From: Ktedonobacterales bacterium
GTDB taxonomy: Bacteria; Chloroflexota; Ktedonobacteria; Ktedonobacterales; Ktedonobacteraceae
DNA length: 52,807 nt
Direction of reading: 5' to 3'
Assembly: GCA_027451525.1 (NCBI GenBank)
Contig: DAIDJF010000039.1
Span: 1-52,807, forward strand
Each line of letters begins with the position of its first letter. The first letter of the stretch is position 1. The notes under the pieces were generated by a model. It did no database searches. It saw only the letters and a list, made by a program, of their open reading frames with translations, and was not told the origin of the DNA. Both the position numbers and the translations under genes were made by a program. Below, in pieces: positions 33,911-41,504 of the stretch.

Positions 33911-36103
33911 GTGGATACGATTGAAGAGACGTTAAAACGGTATTTTGGGCATGATACATTTTTGCCGGGCCAACGCGAAGTTGTTGAGCACGTGCTACAA
34001 GGACATGATGCTCTGATTTTGATGCCAACAGGCGGTGGCAAATCGCTTACATACCAACTGCCAGCCTTAATGCTCCCCGGTCTGACGTTGATTGTCTCAC
34101 CCCTTATCGCGCTGATGCAGGATCAGGTTGATCGCCTGCAGGTCAATGGTCTGCCAGCCACTTTTGTCAATAGCTCACTCAGCTATAGCGAACGCGCAAA
34201 ACGCGAACAAGACGTGCGACAGGGTAAGATCAAACTGCTGTATGTTGCGCCTGAACGCCTATTTAGCGAAAGCTTTCTTCAACTGCTCGACAGCGTGCAA
34301 GAGCGTACAGGGATCTCGCTGATGGCGGTAGATGAAGCGCATTGTGTCAGTGAGTGGGGCCACGATTTTCGCCCGGAGTATCGCCAACTGGGTCGCCTGC
34401 GCACCCGCTATCCCCGTATGCCCGTAATGGCGTTGACAGCGACAGCGACCGGACGGGTGCGCGAAGACATTCTAGAACAGCTTGGGCTGCGCTCTCCCCT
34501 TCAGCATGTCGCCAGCTTTAATCGTCCCAACCTCTCTTACGAGGTGCGCGAGAAGCATAAAGGCTCTTATCTAGAACTTGTGCAGATATTGCGCACATTG
34601 CCCGATAAAGCGGTCATCATTTATTGTCAGAGCCGTAAAAGCGTGGATGAACTCAGCGCGGCCCTCAACCGCGACGGCATTCAAAACTTACCCTATCACG
34701 CCGGTTTGAGCACTGAGCAACGCAGCGAACATCAGAACCGTTTTATCCGTGACGATGTGCCCGTTCTGGTCGCTACTATCGCCTTTGGTATGGGCGTCGC
34801 GAAGCCCGATGTACGCGCCGTCATTCACTATGACCTGCCCGCCAGTCTCGAAGGCTACTACCAGGAGTCTGGACGCGCTGGGCGCGACGGCCAGCCCGCG
34901 CAGTGTGTTCTCTTTTTCGGCTACAGTGATCGTTTCAAGATCGAGTTTCTGCTGGCAAAAAGGCCGGACGGGCAGGAAAAACTTATCGGCTATCAACAAC
35001 TCCAACAGGTCATTGCTTACTGCGAAGACAAAGTCTGTCGGCGTAGAGCACTGCTGGCCTATTTTGGCGAGACGTTTGCTCCGAGCAACTGCAACAATTG
35101 TGACGTTTGCCGTAGCTCCTCTGTCCTCGAGGATCACACCATCGATGCGCAAAAACTTCTCTCTTGCGTGGGGCGCACAAAACAACGCTTTGGCTTGCGC
35201 TATATCATTGATGTGCTACGTGGGGCCAATCTCCAGAAAATCCGCGAACAAGGCCATGATCAGCTTTCTACCTACGGCATCGGTAAAGATAAAAGCGTGG
35301 ATGAGTGGGCGCGTATTGGACGCGCCCTGCTACAACAAGGCTTAATGAGCGAGAGCGAAGACGGCTTTCACGTGCTACGCCTCAACGAAGAATCACGCGC
35401 CATTCTCAAAGGTCAACGCAGTGTCGAACTCTCCATGCCAGTGACTACCACAACTGCTAAAGCAGCAGTGCCGGAAATCCAACTGACACCTGCTGAAGAA
35501 GGGCTACTCCGGCAATTACGCCTTTTACGCAAACAATTTGCCGATGAACAGCATGTACCACCATATGTAATTTTCTCAGATGCCACATTGTATGCCCTGA
35601 CGCGCCAGCGTCCACAGAGCCAGGAGAGTTTTGCGCGTGTTCCTGGCGTGGGCCAGTATAAACTGGCAACCTATTTCGAGCCATTCGCTGAAGCCATCCG
35701 CCGCTATTGCGAACGCTATCAGCTCGACGTTGAAGCTGTTGTAAACACAGAAGCACTCCCTATAGCCTCTACTGGTGCGTATGGAACACGGACACAAGGA
35801 CGCATCACGCAAACGCATCAGCAGACGCTCGCATTATTAAAACAAGGTCTGAATATTACCGATATCGCCAGGGAACGCAATCTCAAAGACTCAACCATCG
35901 CCGATCATATCGCACTCTTAATTGAGGCAGGCGAGCGGATTGAGGTACTACAATTTGTTTCTGCCATGCATTATCAGACTATTACCGAAGCTATAAAACA
36001 GATCGGGGGCGCGGAATTACGACCACTGAAAGATTATCTCGGCGACGACTACTCATATCATGAGATTAGAATGGTCCGTGCGACCCTGCGCCAGCAAGCA
36101 TAA
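33911..36103 (+). CDS. recQ: ATP-dependent DNA helicase RecQ
   Basis: 730 aa. Motif I ([15 protein letters not shown]), DEAH box in [20 protein letters not shown], and motif VI ([13 protein letters not shown]) define the helicase core (1-340). A zinc-binding cluster ([18 protein letters not shown]) and winged-helix RQC region follow, then an HRDC domain (about 530-610) and an extra C-terminal helix-turn-helix-like segment ([20 protein letters not shown]). It unwinds recombination and repair intermediates. Start is GTG 33911 with GTGAGGGA upstream. Length is at the long end for RecQ. Confidence 0.97.
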   Translation: MDTIEETLKRYFGHDTFLPGQREVVEHVLQGHDALILMPTGGGKSLTYQLPALMLPGLTLIVSPLIALMQDQVDRLQVNGLPATFVNSSLSYSERAKREQDVRQGKIKLLYVAPERLFSESFLQLLDSVQERTGISLMAVDEAHCVSEWGHDFRPEYRQLGRLRTRYPRMPVMALTATATGRVREDILEQLGLRSPLQHVASFNRPNLSYEVREKHKGSYLELVQILRTLPDKAVIIYCQSRKSVDELSAALNRDGIQNLPYHAGLSTEQRSEHQNRFIRDDVPVLVATIAFGMGVAKPDVRAVIHYDLPASLEGYYQESGRAGRDGQPAQCVLFFGYSDRFKIEFLLAKRPDGQEKLIGYQQLQQVIAYCEDKVCRRRALLAYFGETFAPSNCNNCDVCRSSSVLEDHTIDAQKLLSCVGRTKQRFGLRYIIDVLRGANLQKIREQGHDQLSTYGIGKDKSVDEWARIGRALLQQGLMSESEDGFHVLRLNEESRAILKGQRSVELSMPVTTTTAKAAVPEIQLTPAEEGLLRQLRLLRKQFADEQHVPPYVIFSDATLYALTRQRPQSQESFARVPGVGQYKLATYFEPFAEAIRRYCERYQLDVEAVVNTEALPIASTGAYGTRTQGRITQTHQQTLALLKQGLNITDIARERNLKDSTIADHIALLIEAGERIEVLQFVSAMHYQTITEAIKQIGGAELRPLKDYLGDDYSYHEIRMVRATLRQQA

Positions 36104-36434
36104 ATCGCCTATAGTTGAAATTGAAAGCCAACGGACGCGGTAATACCAACAAATAAAATAAGGTGTTAATTGCATCTAATGCGCAATTTTTTACACTTAT
36201 TGTTGACTACCATGCCGCCTCCCAGGCCAACCGATAGGCAAACAGGCGTATTTGGAACAACCAGGATGCACCCCCCTTTCTTTCCTTCATCCTGTTATTA
36301 TCCCCCTTTGCTGTGTTAGAGCAGGTTCCAAGTAACCTTACCTTCTTTATGGAATAGAAAAATATTATTTTTATAAAAAAATCCACCATGATCTACTTTG
36401 ATAAGAAAAAATAAACAAATAAATGATGTTGAGC

Positions 36435-36463
36435 TTGACATATATGATTTTTTCGGGTAAAGT
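36435..36463 (+). promoter_or_regulatory. Promoter of Gly-rich peptide gene 1
   Basis: TTGACA (36435-36440), 17-bp spacer ending CGGG, TAAAGT (36458-36463). The same spacing and the TTTTTTCGGG spacer end recur in copy 2. Confidence 0.8.
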
Positions 36464-36475
36464 CTTGTCTGTAAG

Positions 36476-36501
36476 CAGAAACCTCGCTCGTGAGATTTCT
36501 G
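36476..36501 (+). promoter_or_regulatory. 5'UTR hairpin of peptide gene 1
   Basis: CAGAAA-C-CTC-GCTCGT-GAG-A-TTTCTG: a 6-bp and a 3-bp stem separated by a C/A mismatch, with a 6-nt loop. The sequence is identical in copy 2 although flanking bases differ. It may stabilise mRNA or bind a regulator. Confidence 0.65.
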
Positions 36502-36552
36502 AAGGAAAACAACAACATTGATTTGTGACAACAAGGAAGGAGACTTAAAAAC

Positions 36553-36804
36553 ATGAGTTTTGATGATCTGAAAAATAATGAGGTGGAACTCAGCGATAGC
36601 GATCTGGAGCAGGTAAACGGAACTGGTGGCGGCTTTGGTGGCTGGGGTGGCTGTTGCGGTGGTTGGGGTGGCGGATGCTGCGGCGGCTTTGGCGGCTTTG
36701 GTGGCCCATTCATCATTGCCCAGCAGAACTACTGCGCAGTGAACTACGCGGTGACATATAGCGCAGTGCAGAGCAATTCGTATGTCATGGCCTACCTCAA
36801 CTAG
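36553..36804 (+). CDS. Gly-rich secreted peptide precursor A (double-glycine-type leader, paired cysteines)
   Basis: 83 aa. Residues 1-26 form a leader starting MSFDDLKNN, with ELSDSDLEQV followed by NGTGG, like leaders cut by C39 peptidases. The core (27-51) is almost only Gly, Trp, Phe and two CC pairs (GGWGGCC, GGWGGGCC, GGFGGFGGP). A less simple tail follows (PFIIAQQNYCAVNY) and ends SYVMAYLN. Five cysteines in total. Start ATG 36553 has GGAAGGAG about 10 nt upstream. It is exported, by inference, by the C39 transporter encoded downstream. No family is recognised; bacteriocin, signalling peptide or structural surface peptide are possible. Confidence 0.8.
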   Translation: MSFDDLKNNEVELSDSDLEQVNGTGGGFGGWGGCCGGWGGGCCGGFGGFGGPFIIAQQNYCAVNYAVTYSAVQSNSYVMAYLN

Positions 36805-36899
36805 CAATCACCAGGAACAGTGCGCACTCTAGAGAGTTATCTTGTGTGATGTAGTGCTGTATGGGCATGATTACGTGAGTAATAGATAACAGCCGGGTG

Positions 36900-36941
36900 T
36901 CGTCCTCGAAAAGTTACGCTTCGCTAGCTTTTCTGGGACGA
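36900..36941 (+). terminator. Hairpin downstream of peptide gene 1
   Basis: TCGTCC pairs with GGACGA and, inside, GAAAAG pairs with CTTTTC, giving a long imperfect stem about 95 nt after the stop. No U-tract follows. A related hairpin follows gene 2. The rest of 36805-37080 holds no gene. Confidence 0.55.
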
Positions 36942-37112
36942 TGCCCCTGGCTTGCCCATCATATTCTTCACCATGATAAACTTGTACGGTATATTCCGAG
37001 CAAGTTGCCTGTAGTTCTACTGTTATTATATAAGTTCTCATCACTATTTATTTTAATAGAGCTTAGTGGCTCTTCTTTATAAAGAAAAATAAATAAATAA
37101 ATGATGCTGAGC

Positions 37113-37141
37113 TTGACTTTTACTATTTTTTCGGGTAAAGT
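37113..37141 (+). promoter_or_regulatory. Promoter of Gly-rich peptide gene 2
   Basis: TTGACT (37113-37118), 17-bp spacer ending CGGG, TAAAGT (37136-37141); homologous to the promoter of gene 1. Confidence 0.8.
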
Positions 37142-37153
37142 CTTGTCTGTAAG

Positions 37154-37179
37154 CAGAAACCTCGCTCGTGAGATTTCTG
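37154..37179 (+). promoter_or_regulatory. 5'UTR hairpin of peptide gene 2
   Basis: All 26 bases are identical to the hairpin at 36476-36501, including loop and mismatch. Confidence 0.65.
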
Positions 37180-37230
37180 AAGTCTATAGATAATAATGAT
37201 CTATGACAACAAAGAAGGAGACTCGAAAAA

Positions 37231-37500
37231 ATGAGCTTTGATGATCTGAAAAACAATGCGGTAGAACTCACTGATAGTGATCTGGAGCAGGTTGCCGGTG
37301 CTGGCGGTCTCGGTGGTTATAGTGGTCTGTGTGGTAGTTGCAGCGGTCTCAACGGCATCAGTGGTATTGGCAGCATCGGTAGCATCGGTAGCATCGGTAG
37401 CCGCCCCTTCATCTACGCCGCGCAGGACGAATTTGCAGTGAGCCTTGACCTGAAATTCAGCGCGTATAAGAAGAGTTCATACGTCATGGCATACCTCTAA
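37231..37500 (+). CDS. Gly-rich secreted peptide precursor B (double-glycine-type leader, GSI repeats)
   Basis: 89 aa. The leader (1-26) is nearly the same as in precursor A: MSFDDLKNN, ELTDSDLEQV, then AGAGG. The core is Gly/Ser/Ile-rich with LCGSC and a run of GIGSIGSIGSIGS encoded by 9-bp repeats at about 37365-37400. The tail resembles that of A (PFIYAAQDEFAV) and ends SYVMAYL. Two cysteines. Start ATG 37231 has GAAGGAG about 11 nt upstream. Its own promoter suggests regulation in parallel with A. Confidence 0.8.
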   Translation: MSFDDLKNNAVELTDSDLEQVAGAGGLGGYSGLCGSCSGLNGISGIGSIGSIGSIGSRPFIYAAQDEFAVSLDLKFSAYKKSSYVMAYL

Positions 37501-37589
37501 GAATCACTCAGCACCGTATTGCGTCACAAGGCTTATCTTGTAACGGAGTACTGTGTGACTATACTTGCGTGATTTGATATATGACAGGA

Positions 37590-37642
37590 CATCGTTCTGG
37601 GAAGGGGGCAACATTCATGTCGCTCAGCATCCTGGAACGATG
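37590..37642 (+). terminator. Hairpin downstream of peptide gene 2
   Basis: CATCGTTCTGGGA (37590-37602) pairs with TCCTGGAACGATG (37630-37642) over 13 bp including G-U pairs. Its outer arm resembles the hairpin after gene 1, so it belongs to the duplicated unit. It may reduce read-through into the export genes. Confidence 0.6.
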
Positions 37643-37777
37643 GCCTTTGTCTGTTTGCTTCCTACCACATTGACAAAAGTCACTGTACGCACGCACTTCT
37701 TTAGGGCGTGTTAGGAGTACACATCATAAAAACACAAACAACACCATTCACTATAATGAAAAAGCGCAGGTGACTTT

Positions 37778-38344
37778 ATGGCTCAAAATCGTCGCCCTCT
37801 CTTCCGCGAGAGTGCGTTAAAACAATACATGCAGAAACGGGAAAAGGACACCATGCCGCGTCTGATTTCTCCGCCTGTCTTCCTCTGTTCCTGGCTACTA
37901 CTCACGCTGCTTCTCTGTAGCATGCTGCTGGCCTGGTGGGGACAGGTGCCTGTCTTTGCGGTAGGAGCGGGGGTTATCCAGGAGCAGTCGCCTACTCTTT
38001 CGATTACCAACAATACAAGCGAGGCTCTCCTGGTCTTGCCCACAATTTATAAAACCCAGGTGCATACAGGTCAGAGTGGGTGGATTCAGGTCGGCAATGG
38101 GGGACCAGAATTTCATGGCACGATTGCGCATACCAGTGCCATCACCAATCCAGCAGAAGCACAAAAGTTTTATGCGCAACGTGGCATCGCGCCACTGCTT
38201 ACCCAACCGTCACTCATTGTGACGATACAGCTACCACAAATTCCTTTGCAGTATGCGGGAAGTCTTGTGCAGGCCCATATTCAAGTGGGTTCGCGCCGCG
38301 TTCTCTCCCTTTTTCCCGGCTTTAGTAGTTTCATTAGTAGTTAA
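37778..38344 (+). CDS. Miniature HlyD-like membrane fusion protein
   Basis: 188 aa. A basic N-terminus, one TM helix (about 33-56, LCSWLLLTLLLCSMLLAWWG), then VPVFAVGAGVIQEQSPTLSI, the TM-proximal segment seen in HlyD-family bacteriocin secretion accessory proteins (NHLM type). The rest is one beta-rich domain with TGQSGWIQVG and LPQIPLQYAGSLVQAHIQVG. The coiled-coil hairpin and lipoyl halves of full-length proteins (about 400 aa) are absent. It lies 24 nt upstream of the C39 transporter and probably assists peptide release. A TTGACA lies at 37670 but no good -10 is in register. Confidence 0.65.
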   Translation: MAQNRRPLFRESALKQYMQKREKDTMPRLISPPVFLCSWLLLTLLLCSMLLAWWGQVPVFAVGAGVIQEQSPTLSITNNTSEALLVLPTIYKTQVHTGQSGWIQVGNGGPEFHGTIAHTSAITNPAEAQKFYAQRGIAPLLTQPSLIVTIQLPQIPLQYAGSLVQAHIQVGSRRVLSLFPGFSSFISS

Positions 38345-38367
38345 CTGGTTAGGATAGTGATGAGCAT

Positions 38368-40722
38368 ATGGAGAATATATTTAAGCAACGTATATCATCA
38401 GCAGAGACAACGACAGAACCATCAGAAACAACGGTTCCACGGCCTGTCGTTAAACCAGAAACAGCAGCGGGACCGGAGAACAACGCAGAGCCATCCAAAC
38501 CTCCTTCAACATCCTCAAACGTTTCTCTGCTACAGCGGTTCAAAAATAAATTTCAGCGTCATCACCGAAGGCGTGTTCCCCCTTTAACGCAACTTAGCGA
38601 GGTAGAATGTGGAGCTGCATGTCTGGCGATGATTTTGCAATATTATGGACGGCGCACCTCGGTCTCGGAAATTCGCGAACGCTACGGGGTAGGGCGCGAC
38701 GGTTTATCGGCACTCAGCATCGTCAAAGCGGCCCGCAACTATGGGCTGCGCGTGCGAGCGGTCTCACTGCCCAATCCAGATTTTCGTTATGTCACGCTAC
38801 CAGCTATCGTTCACTGGGAATTTAATCACTTTATCGTGGTCGAATCCTGGTCTACCACGTCAGTTGAAGTGGTTGACCCGGCATCAGGACGCAAACAGCT
38901 CACACCTGAAGAGTTTGACGCGGGCTTTACAGGTGTTGTCATTATGCTGGAACCTGGCGTACAGTTTGTCCGCCACACCAATCCGCCCCTGCTGACAATG
39001 CGTTCCTATATCCTACGTTACTTCAAGCAGAATCCAACAGTGTTATTCCAGATTATCGGTGCCTCACTGCTATTACAGCTTTTTGGACTGACTGCGCCTA
39101 TTCTCACAAAAGTTGTGATTGATCAGATTATCCCACTCAACATGAAGGATATCCTGCCCATCCTGGGGCTTGGGATGTTGATCCTCTTACTGGCCCAAAC
39201 AGTCACCACATTCTTGCGCGGTTTACTCTTGATCTACCTCAAGACGCGCATTGATATTCAAATGACAACGAGCTTCCTTGAACATATGCTGATGCTGCCC
39301 TATCGCTTCTTCCAACAACGCTCCACGGGTGATATTTTGACTCGTGTTGCCAGCAACAGCGTTATTCGCGATCTCGCCAGCACGCAACTGGTCTCCACCT
39401 TACTTGATGGTAGTCTGGTGATTGTCTACTTTATCGTGATGATGACCTTCTCCTGGTTCTTTGGCCTAATGGTTCTAGTGTTGGGACTCCTTGAAGTGTT
39501 TCTCCTCCTGGCTTCTAGCGGACCCATTCGCCGTCTGGCAAGCCGCGAGCTAGAAGCGGCAGGCAAGGCACAGGGCTACACAACTGAGATGCTCACAGGT
39601 ATTGCCACATTGAAAGCGGCCGGCGTGGAACAACGCGCCTTTCAGCAGTGGCTCAACTACTTCTTTAACCAACTCAATACATCTGTGCGGCAAGACTATC
39701 TCACAACCATCATCAGTACGGTGATTACGGCACTGCGTACTATGACGCCGCTACTCTTGCTCTGGCTGGGCACAATGATGATTCTCAATGGCTCAATGCA
39801 GCTTGGTACGCTGTTTGCATTAAGCTCACTGGCTGGCTCGTTCCTCTCGCCACTAGGTTCGCTGGCGAATAGTGGACAAAAATTGCAGGTTGTGCGTTCG
39901 CACCTTGAGCGTATTGGCGATGTCTTGGAGTCGGACACTGAACAGGACCTGCAGGGCGTACAACATCCGCCACGTCTGACGGGACGCATTAAACTCGATC
40001 ATGTCAGTTTCCAATATGATCCCAATTCGCCAAAGGTCTTGCAGGATATCACAGTCGATATCGAACAGGGACAGAAGGTCGCGATTGTCGGGCGCACAGG
40101 CTCCGGCAAGAGTACGATGGGCAAGGTTCTGCTTGGTCTCTGCCTGCCGACTGAGGGCGAAATCATGTACGATGGCATCCCCTTGCGCTACTTTAACTAT
40201 CAGGAGGTACGCACACAACTGGGCGTCGTCATGCAAGAGTCGCGTATTTTTAGCGGCTCTATTCGTCAGAACATCTCGTTTAACGATCCAGATATGACCA
40301 TGGAGCGTATTATCCGCGCTTCACAGGCGGCGAGCTTGCACGAAGATGTGATGCAGATGCCGATGGGCTACGAAACGTTTGTCGCCGAGGGCGGAAGCGC
40401 GCTTTCCGGTGGGCAGCGGCAGCGGCTTGCTATTGCGCGCGCGCTCGCCCATGATCCTGTGATACTGCTACTCGACGAGGCGACCAGCGCGCTTGATGTC
40501 GTCACAGAGCGCGGGGTTGAGCAGAGTCTCCGCGAAATGGCCTGCACACAGGTCATCATTGCCCACCGTCTCAGCACTATTCGCAATGCCGATCTGATCT
40601 TAGTGATGGACCAGGGCAAAATCGTTGAACGTGGCACACATCAAGAGCTGATGCAAAAAGATGGCTTCTACGTCTGGCTCATTCAGAACCAGCTTGCTAC
40701 CGGCGAGGTAAAAGTAGGATAA
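38368..40722 (+). CDS. Peptidase C39-containing ABC exporter (PCAT)
   Basis: 784 aa. A Pro/Thr-rich N-terminal extension (1-65) is followed by peptidase C39 (about 70-195) with Gln75, Cys81 (EVECGAACLAMIL), His154 (HWEFNHFIVVES) and Asp170 (VEVVDPASG), a complete active site; six TM helices (about 220-480); and the nucleotide-binding domain with Walker A GRTGSGKSTMGK, signature LSGGQRQRLAIARAL and Walker B VILLLDEATSALD. It removes double-glycine leaders and exports the cargo, here most likely precursors A and B. It lies 24 nt after the mini-HlyD gene. Confidence 0.95.
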   Translation: MENIFKQRISSAETTTEPSETTVPRPVVKPETAAGPENNAEPSKPPSTSSNVSLLQRFKNKFQRHHRRRVPPLTQLSEVECGAACLAMILQYYGRRTSVSEIRERYGVGRDGLSALSIVKAARNYGLRVRAVSLPNPDFRYVTLPAIVHWEFNHFIVVESWSTTSVEVVDPASGRKQLTPEEFDAGFTGVVIMLEPGVQFVRHTNPPLLTMRSYILRYFKQNPTVLFQIIGASLLLQLFGLTAPILTKVVIDQIIPLNMKDILPILGLGMLILLLAQTVTTFLRGLLLIYLKTRIDIQMTTSFLEHMLMLPYRFFQQRSTGDILTRVASNSVIRDLASTQLVSTLLDGSLVIVYFIVMMTFSWFFGLMVLVLGLLEVFLLLASSGPIRRLASRELEAAGKAQGYTTEMLTGIATLKAAGVEQRAFQQWLNYFFNQLNTSVRQDYLTTIISTVITALRTMTPLLLLWLGTMMILNGSMQLGTLFALSSLAGSFLSPLGSLANSGQKLQVVRSHLERIGDVLESDTEQDLQGVQHPPRLTGRIKLDHVSFQYDPNSPKVLQDITVDIEQGQKVAIVGRTGSGKSTMGKVLLGLCLPTEGEIMYDGIPLRYFNYQEVRTQLGVVMQESRIFSGSIRQNISFNDPDMTMERIIRASQAASLHEDVMQMPMGYETFVAEGGSALSGGQRQRLAIARALAHDPVILLLDEATSALDVVTERGVEQSLREMACTQVIIAHRLSTIRNADLILVMDQGKIVERGTHQELMQKDGFYVWLIQNQLATGEVKVG

Positions 40723-40757
40723 AAATAGCGGGCCAGTATAATGACCCGCTATTTTTT
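40721..40757. terminator. Bidirectional terminator
   Basis: AAAAATAGCGGG (40721-40732) and CCCGCTATTTTTT (40745-40757) form a GC-rich stem flanked by A and T runs on both sides. It sits between the convergent exporter and TspO-like genes and overlaps the exporter stop by 2 nt. It is a textbook intrinsic terminator for both strands. Confidence 0.92.
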
Positions 40758-40767
40758 CAAAGTTTTG

Positions 40768-41409
40768 TTATTGGGCTTCTTTTTTCAGCAAGGCGGGAAT
40801 TGGCTCCGCGAATGGTCCGACATTATACAGGTCGTCATGGTTCCATAGAGCCTGGAAGGCCGCTGCCGTTGAGGCAATGATGAGCCAGATATACAACGTG
40901 CTCAGCAACAGCGCGACGGTCGTGTCCTTCAAACGGAAGACGGCAACCAGACCGCTGGCAATCGTGAAGGCAAAGAAGGTTAAGGTGAGGAAGAGCGCGT
41001 TGATTGGTGAGCGCAGGCTAAAATAGGCCGCGTTGAACATCACGAACTCAACCCACGTCGCGGCTTGCAAGGCAAGAAACTCGGAGCGTCCCGGCGTGCC
41101 TTTAGGCTTATTCAAGACGCGCAGGCCTGCCCAAATCGCGAAGAAGTTATTGATCGTCCAGGCGGGACCAAAGACCCAGGACGGCGGGGCGACAATTCCC
41201 TGTTTAAGAGCGCGGAAGTACGAGACATCGCCAAAGAGCGTTTCGCGCAGGTCTTTACCTTTGTGGCCAGTAGCGATACTGGTCAGACCCGAAAAGGTAA
41301 AGGTGAGGACTTGCACAATGGCCCAGAAAGCCACGCCCTGATACCAGTGCCACTTTTGTGGCTCAGCCTGCGTTGTAACAGGCTCGTCTGTTTTTATTGA
41401 TGTAGACAT
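40768..41409 (-). CDS. TspO/MBR-family membrane protein
   Basis: 213 aa from ATG 41409, which has AGGAGAACG 7 nt upstream. Five TM helices. The core TspO motif is present as APPSWVFGPAWTINNFFAIW, with further conserved TWVEFVMFNAAYFSLRS. TspO proteins bind porphyrins and have been linked to tetrapyrrole breakdown and stress. A 40-residue hydrophilic N-terminal region and a C-terminal extension are longer than in typical 160-aa TspO. Confidence 0.8.
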   Translation of the reverse strand: MSTSIKTDEPVTTQAEPQKWHWYQGVAFWAIVQVLTFTFSGLTSIATGHKGKDLRETLFGDVSYFRALKQGIVAPPSWVFGPAWTINNFFAIWAGLRVLNKPKGTPGRSEFLALQAATWVEFVMFNAAYFSLRSPINALFLTLTFFAFTIASGLVAVFRLKDTTVALLLSTLYIWLIIASTAAAFQALWNHDDLYNVGPFAEPIPALLKKEAQ

Positions 41410-41504
41410 ATACGTTCTCCTGATAAGATTTTCTTTACTACTTATAGCATACACCACTAGTTACAGGATGAAAGACGCCAACCTGTAACCAGACGGGTAA
41501 CATA

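Larger units (their letters stand above)
36104..36552. other. AT-rich region upstream of the first Gly-rich peptide gene
   Basis: About 450 nt. From 36403 on it is the first copy of the duplicated promoter/5'UTR unit. In 36104-36402 I see no gene, promoter or clear terminator, only AT-rich sequence with C-rich patches near 36270-36310. Confidence 0.6.
36403..36614 (+). repeat. Duplicated promoter-leader unit, copy 1
   Basis: This roughly 212-bp stretch matches 37081-37292 with high identity: A-rich start, promoter, 5'UTR hairpin, ribosome-binding site and the leader-coding sequence up to the Gln-Val codons. Identity collapses after the leader, where the glycine-rich cores begin. The pattern indicates gene duplication followed by core diversification. 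Confidence 0.9.
37081..37292 (+). repeat. Duplicated promoter-leader unit, copy 2
   Basis: Second copy of the unit at 36403-36614; see there. The differences are mostly single substitutions plus a variable segment between the hairpin and the ribosome-binding site (37180-37205). Confidence 0.9.

Noticed and set aside
36316..36807. Minus-strand ORFs rich in Pro and Ala opposite the first Gly-rich peptide
   Set aside because: They are the complement of Gly codons (GGC/GGT read as GCC/ACC or CCA), and the plus strand has promoter, RBS and leader homology.
37365..37400. Tandem 9-bp repeats as a possible CRISPR or iteron array
   Set aside because: The units are in-frame GSI codons inside precursor B, with no spacers and no cas genes nearby.
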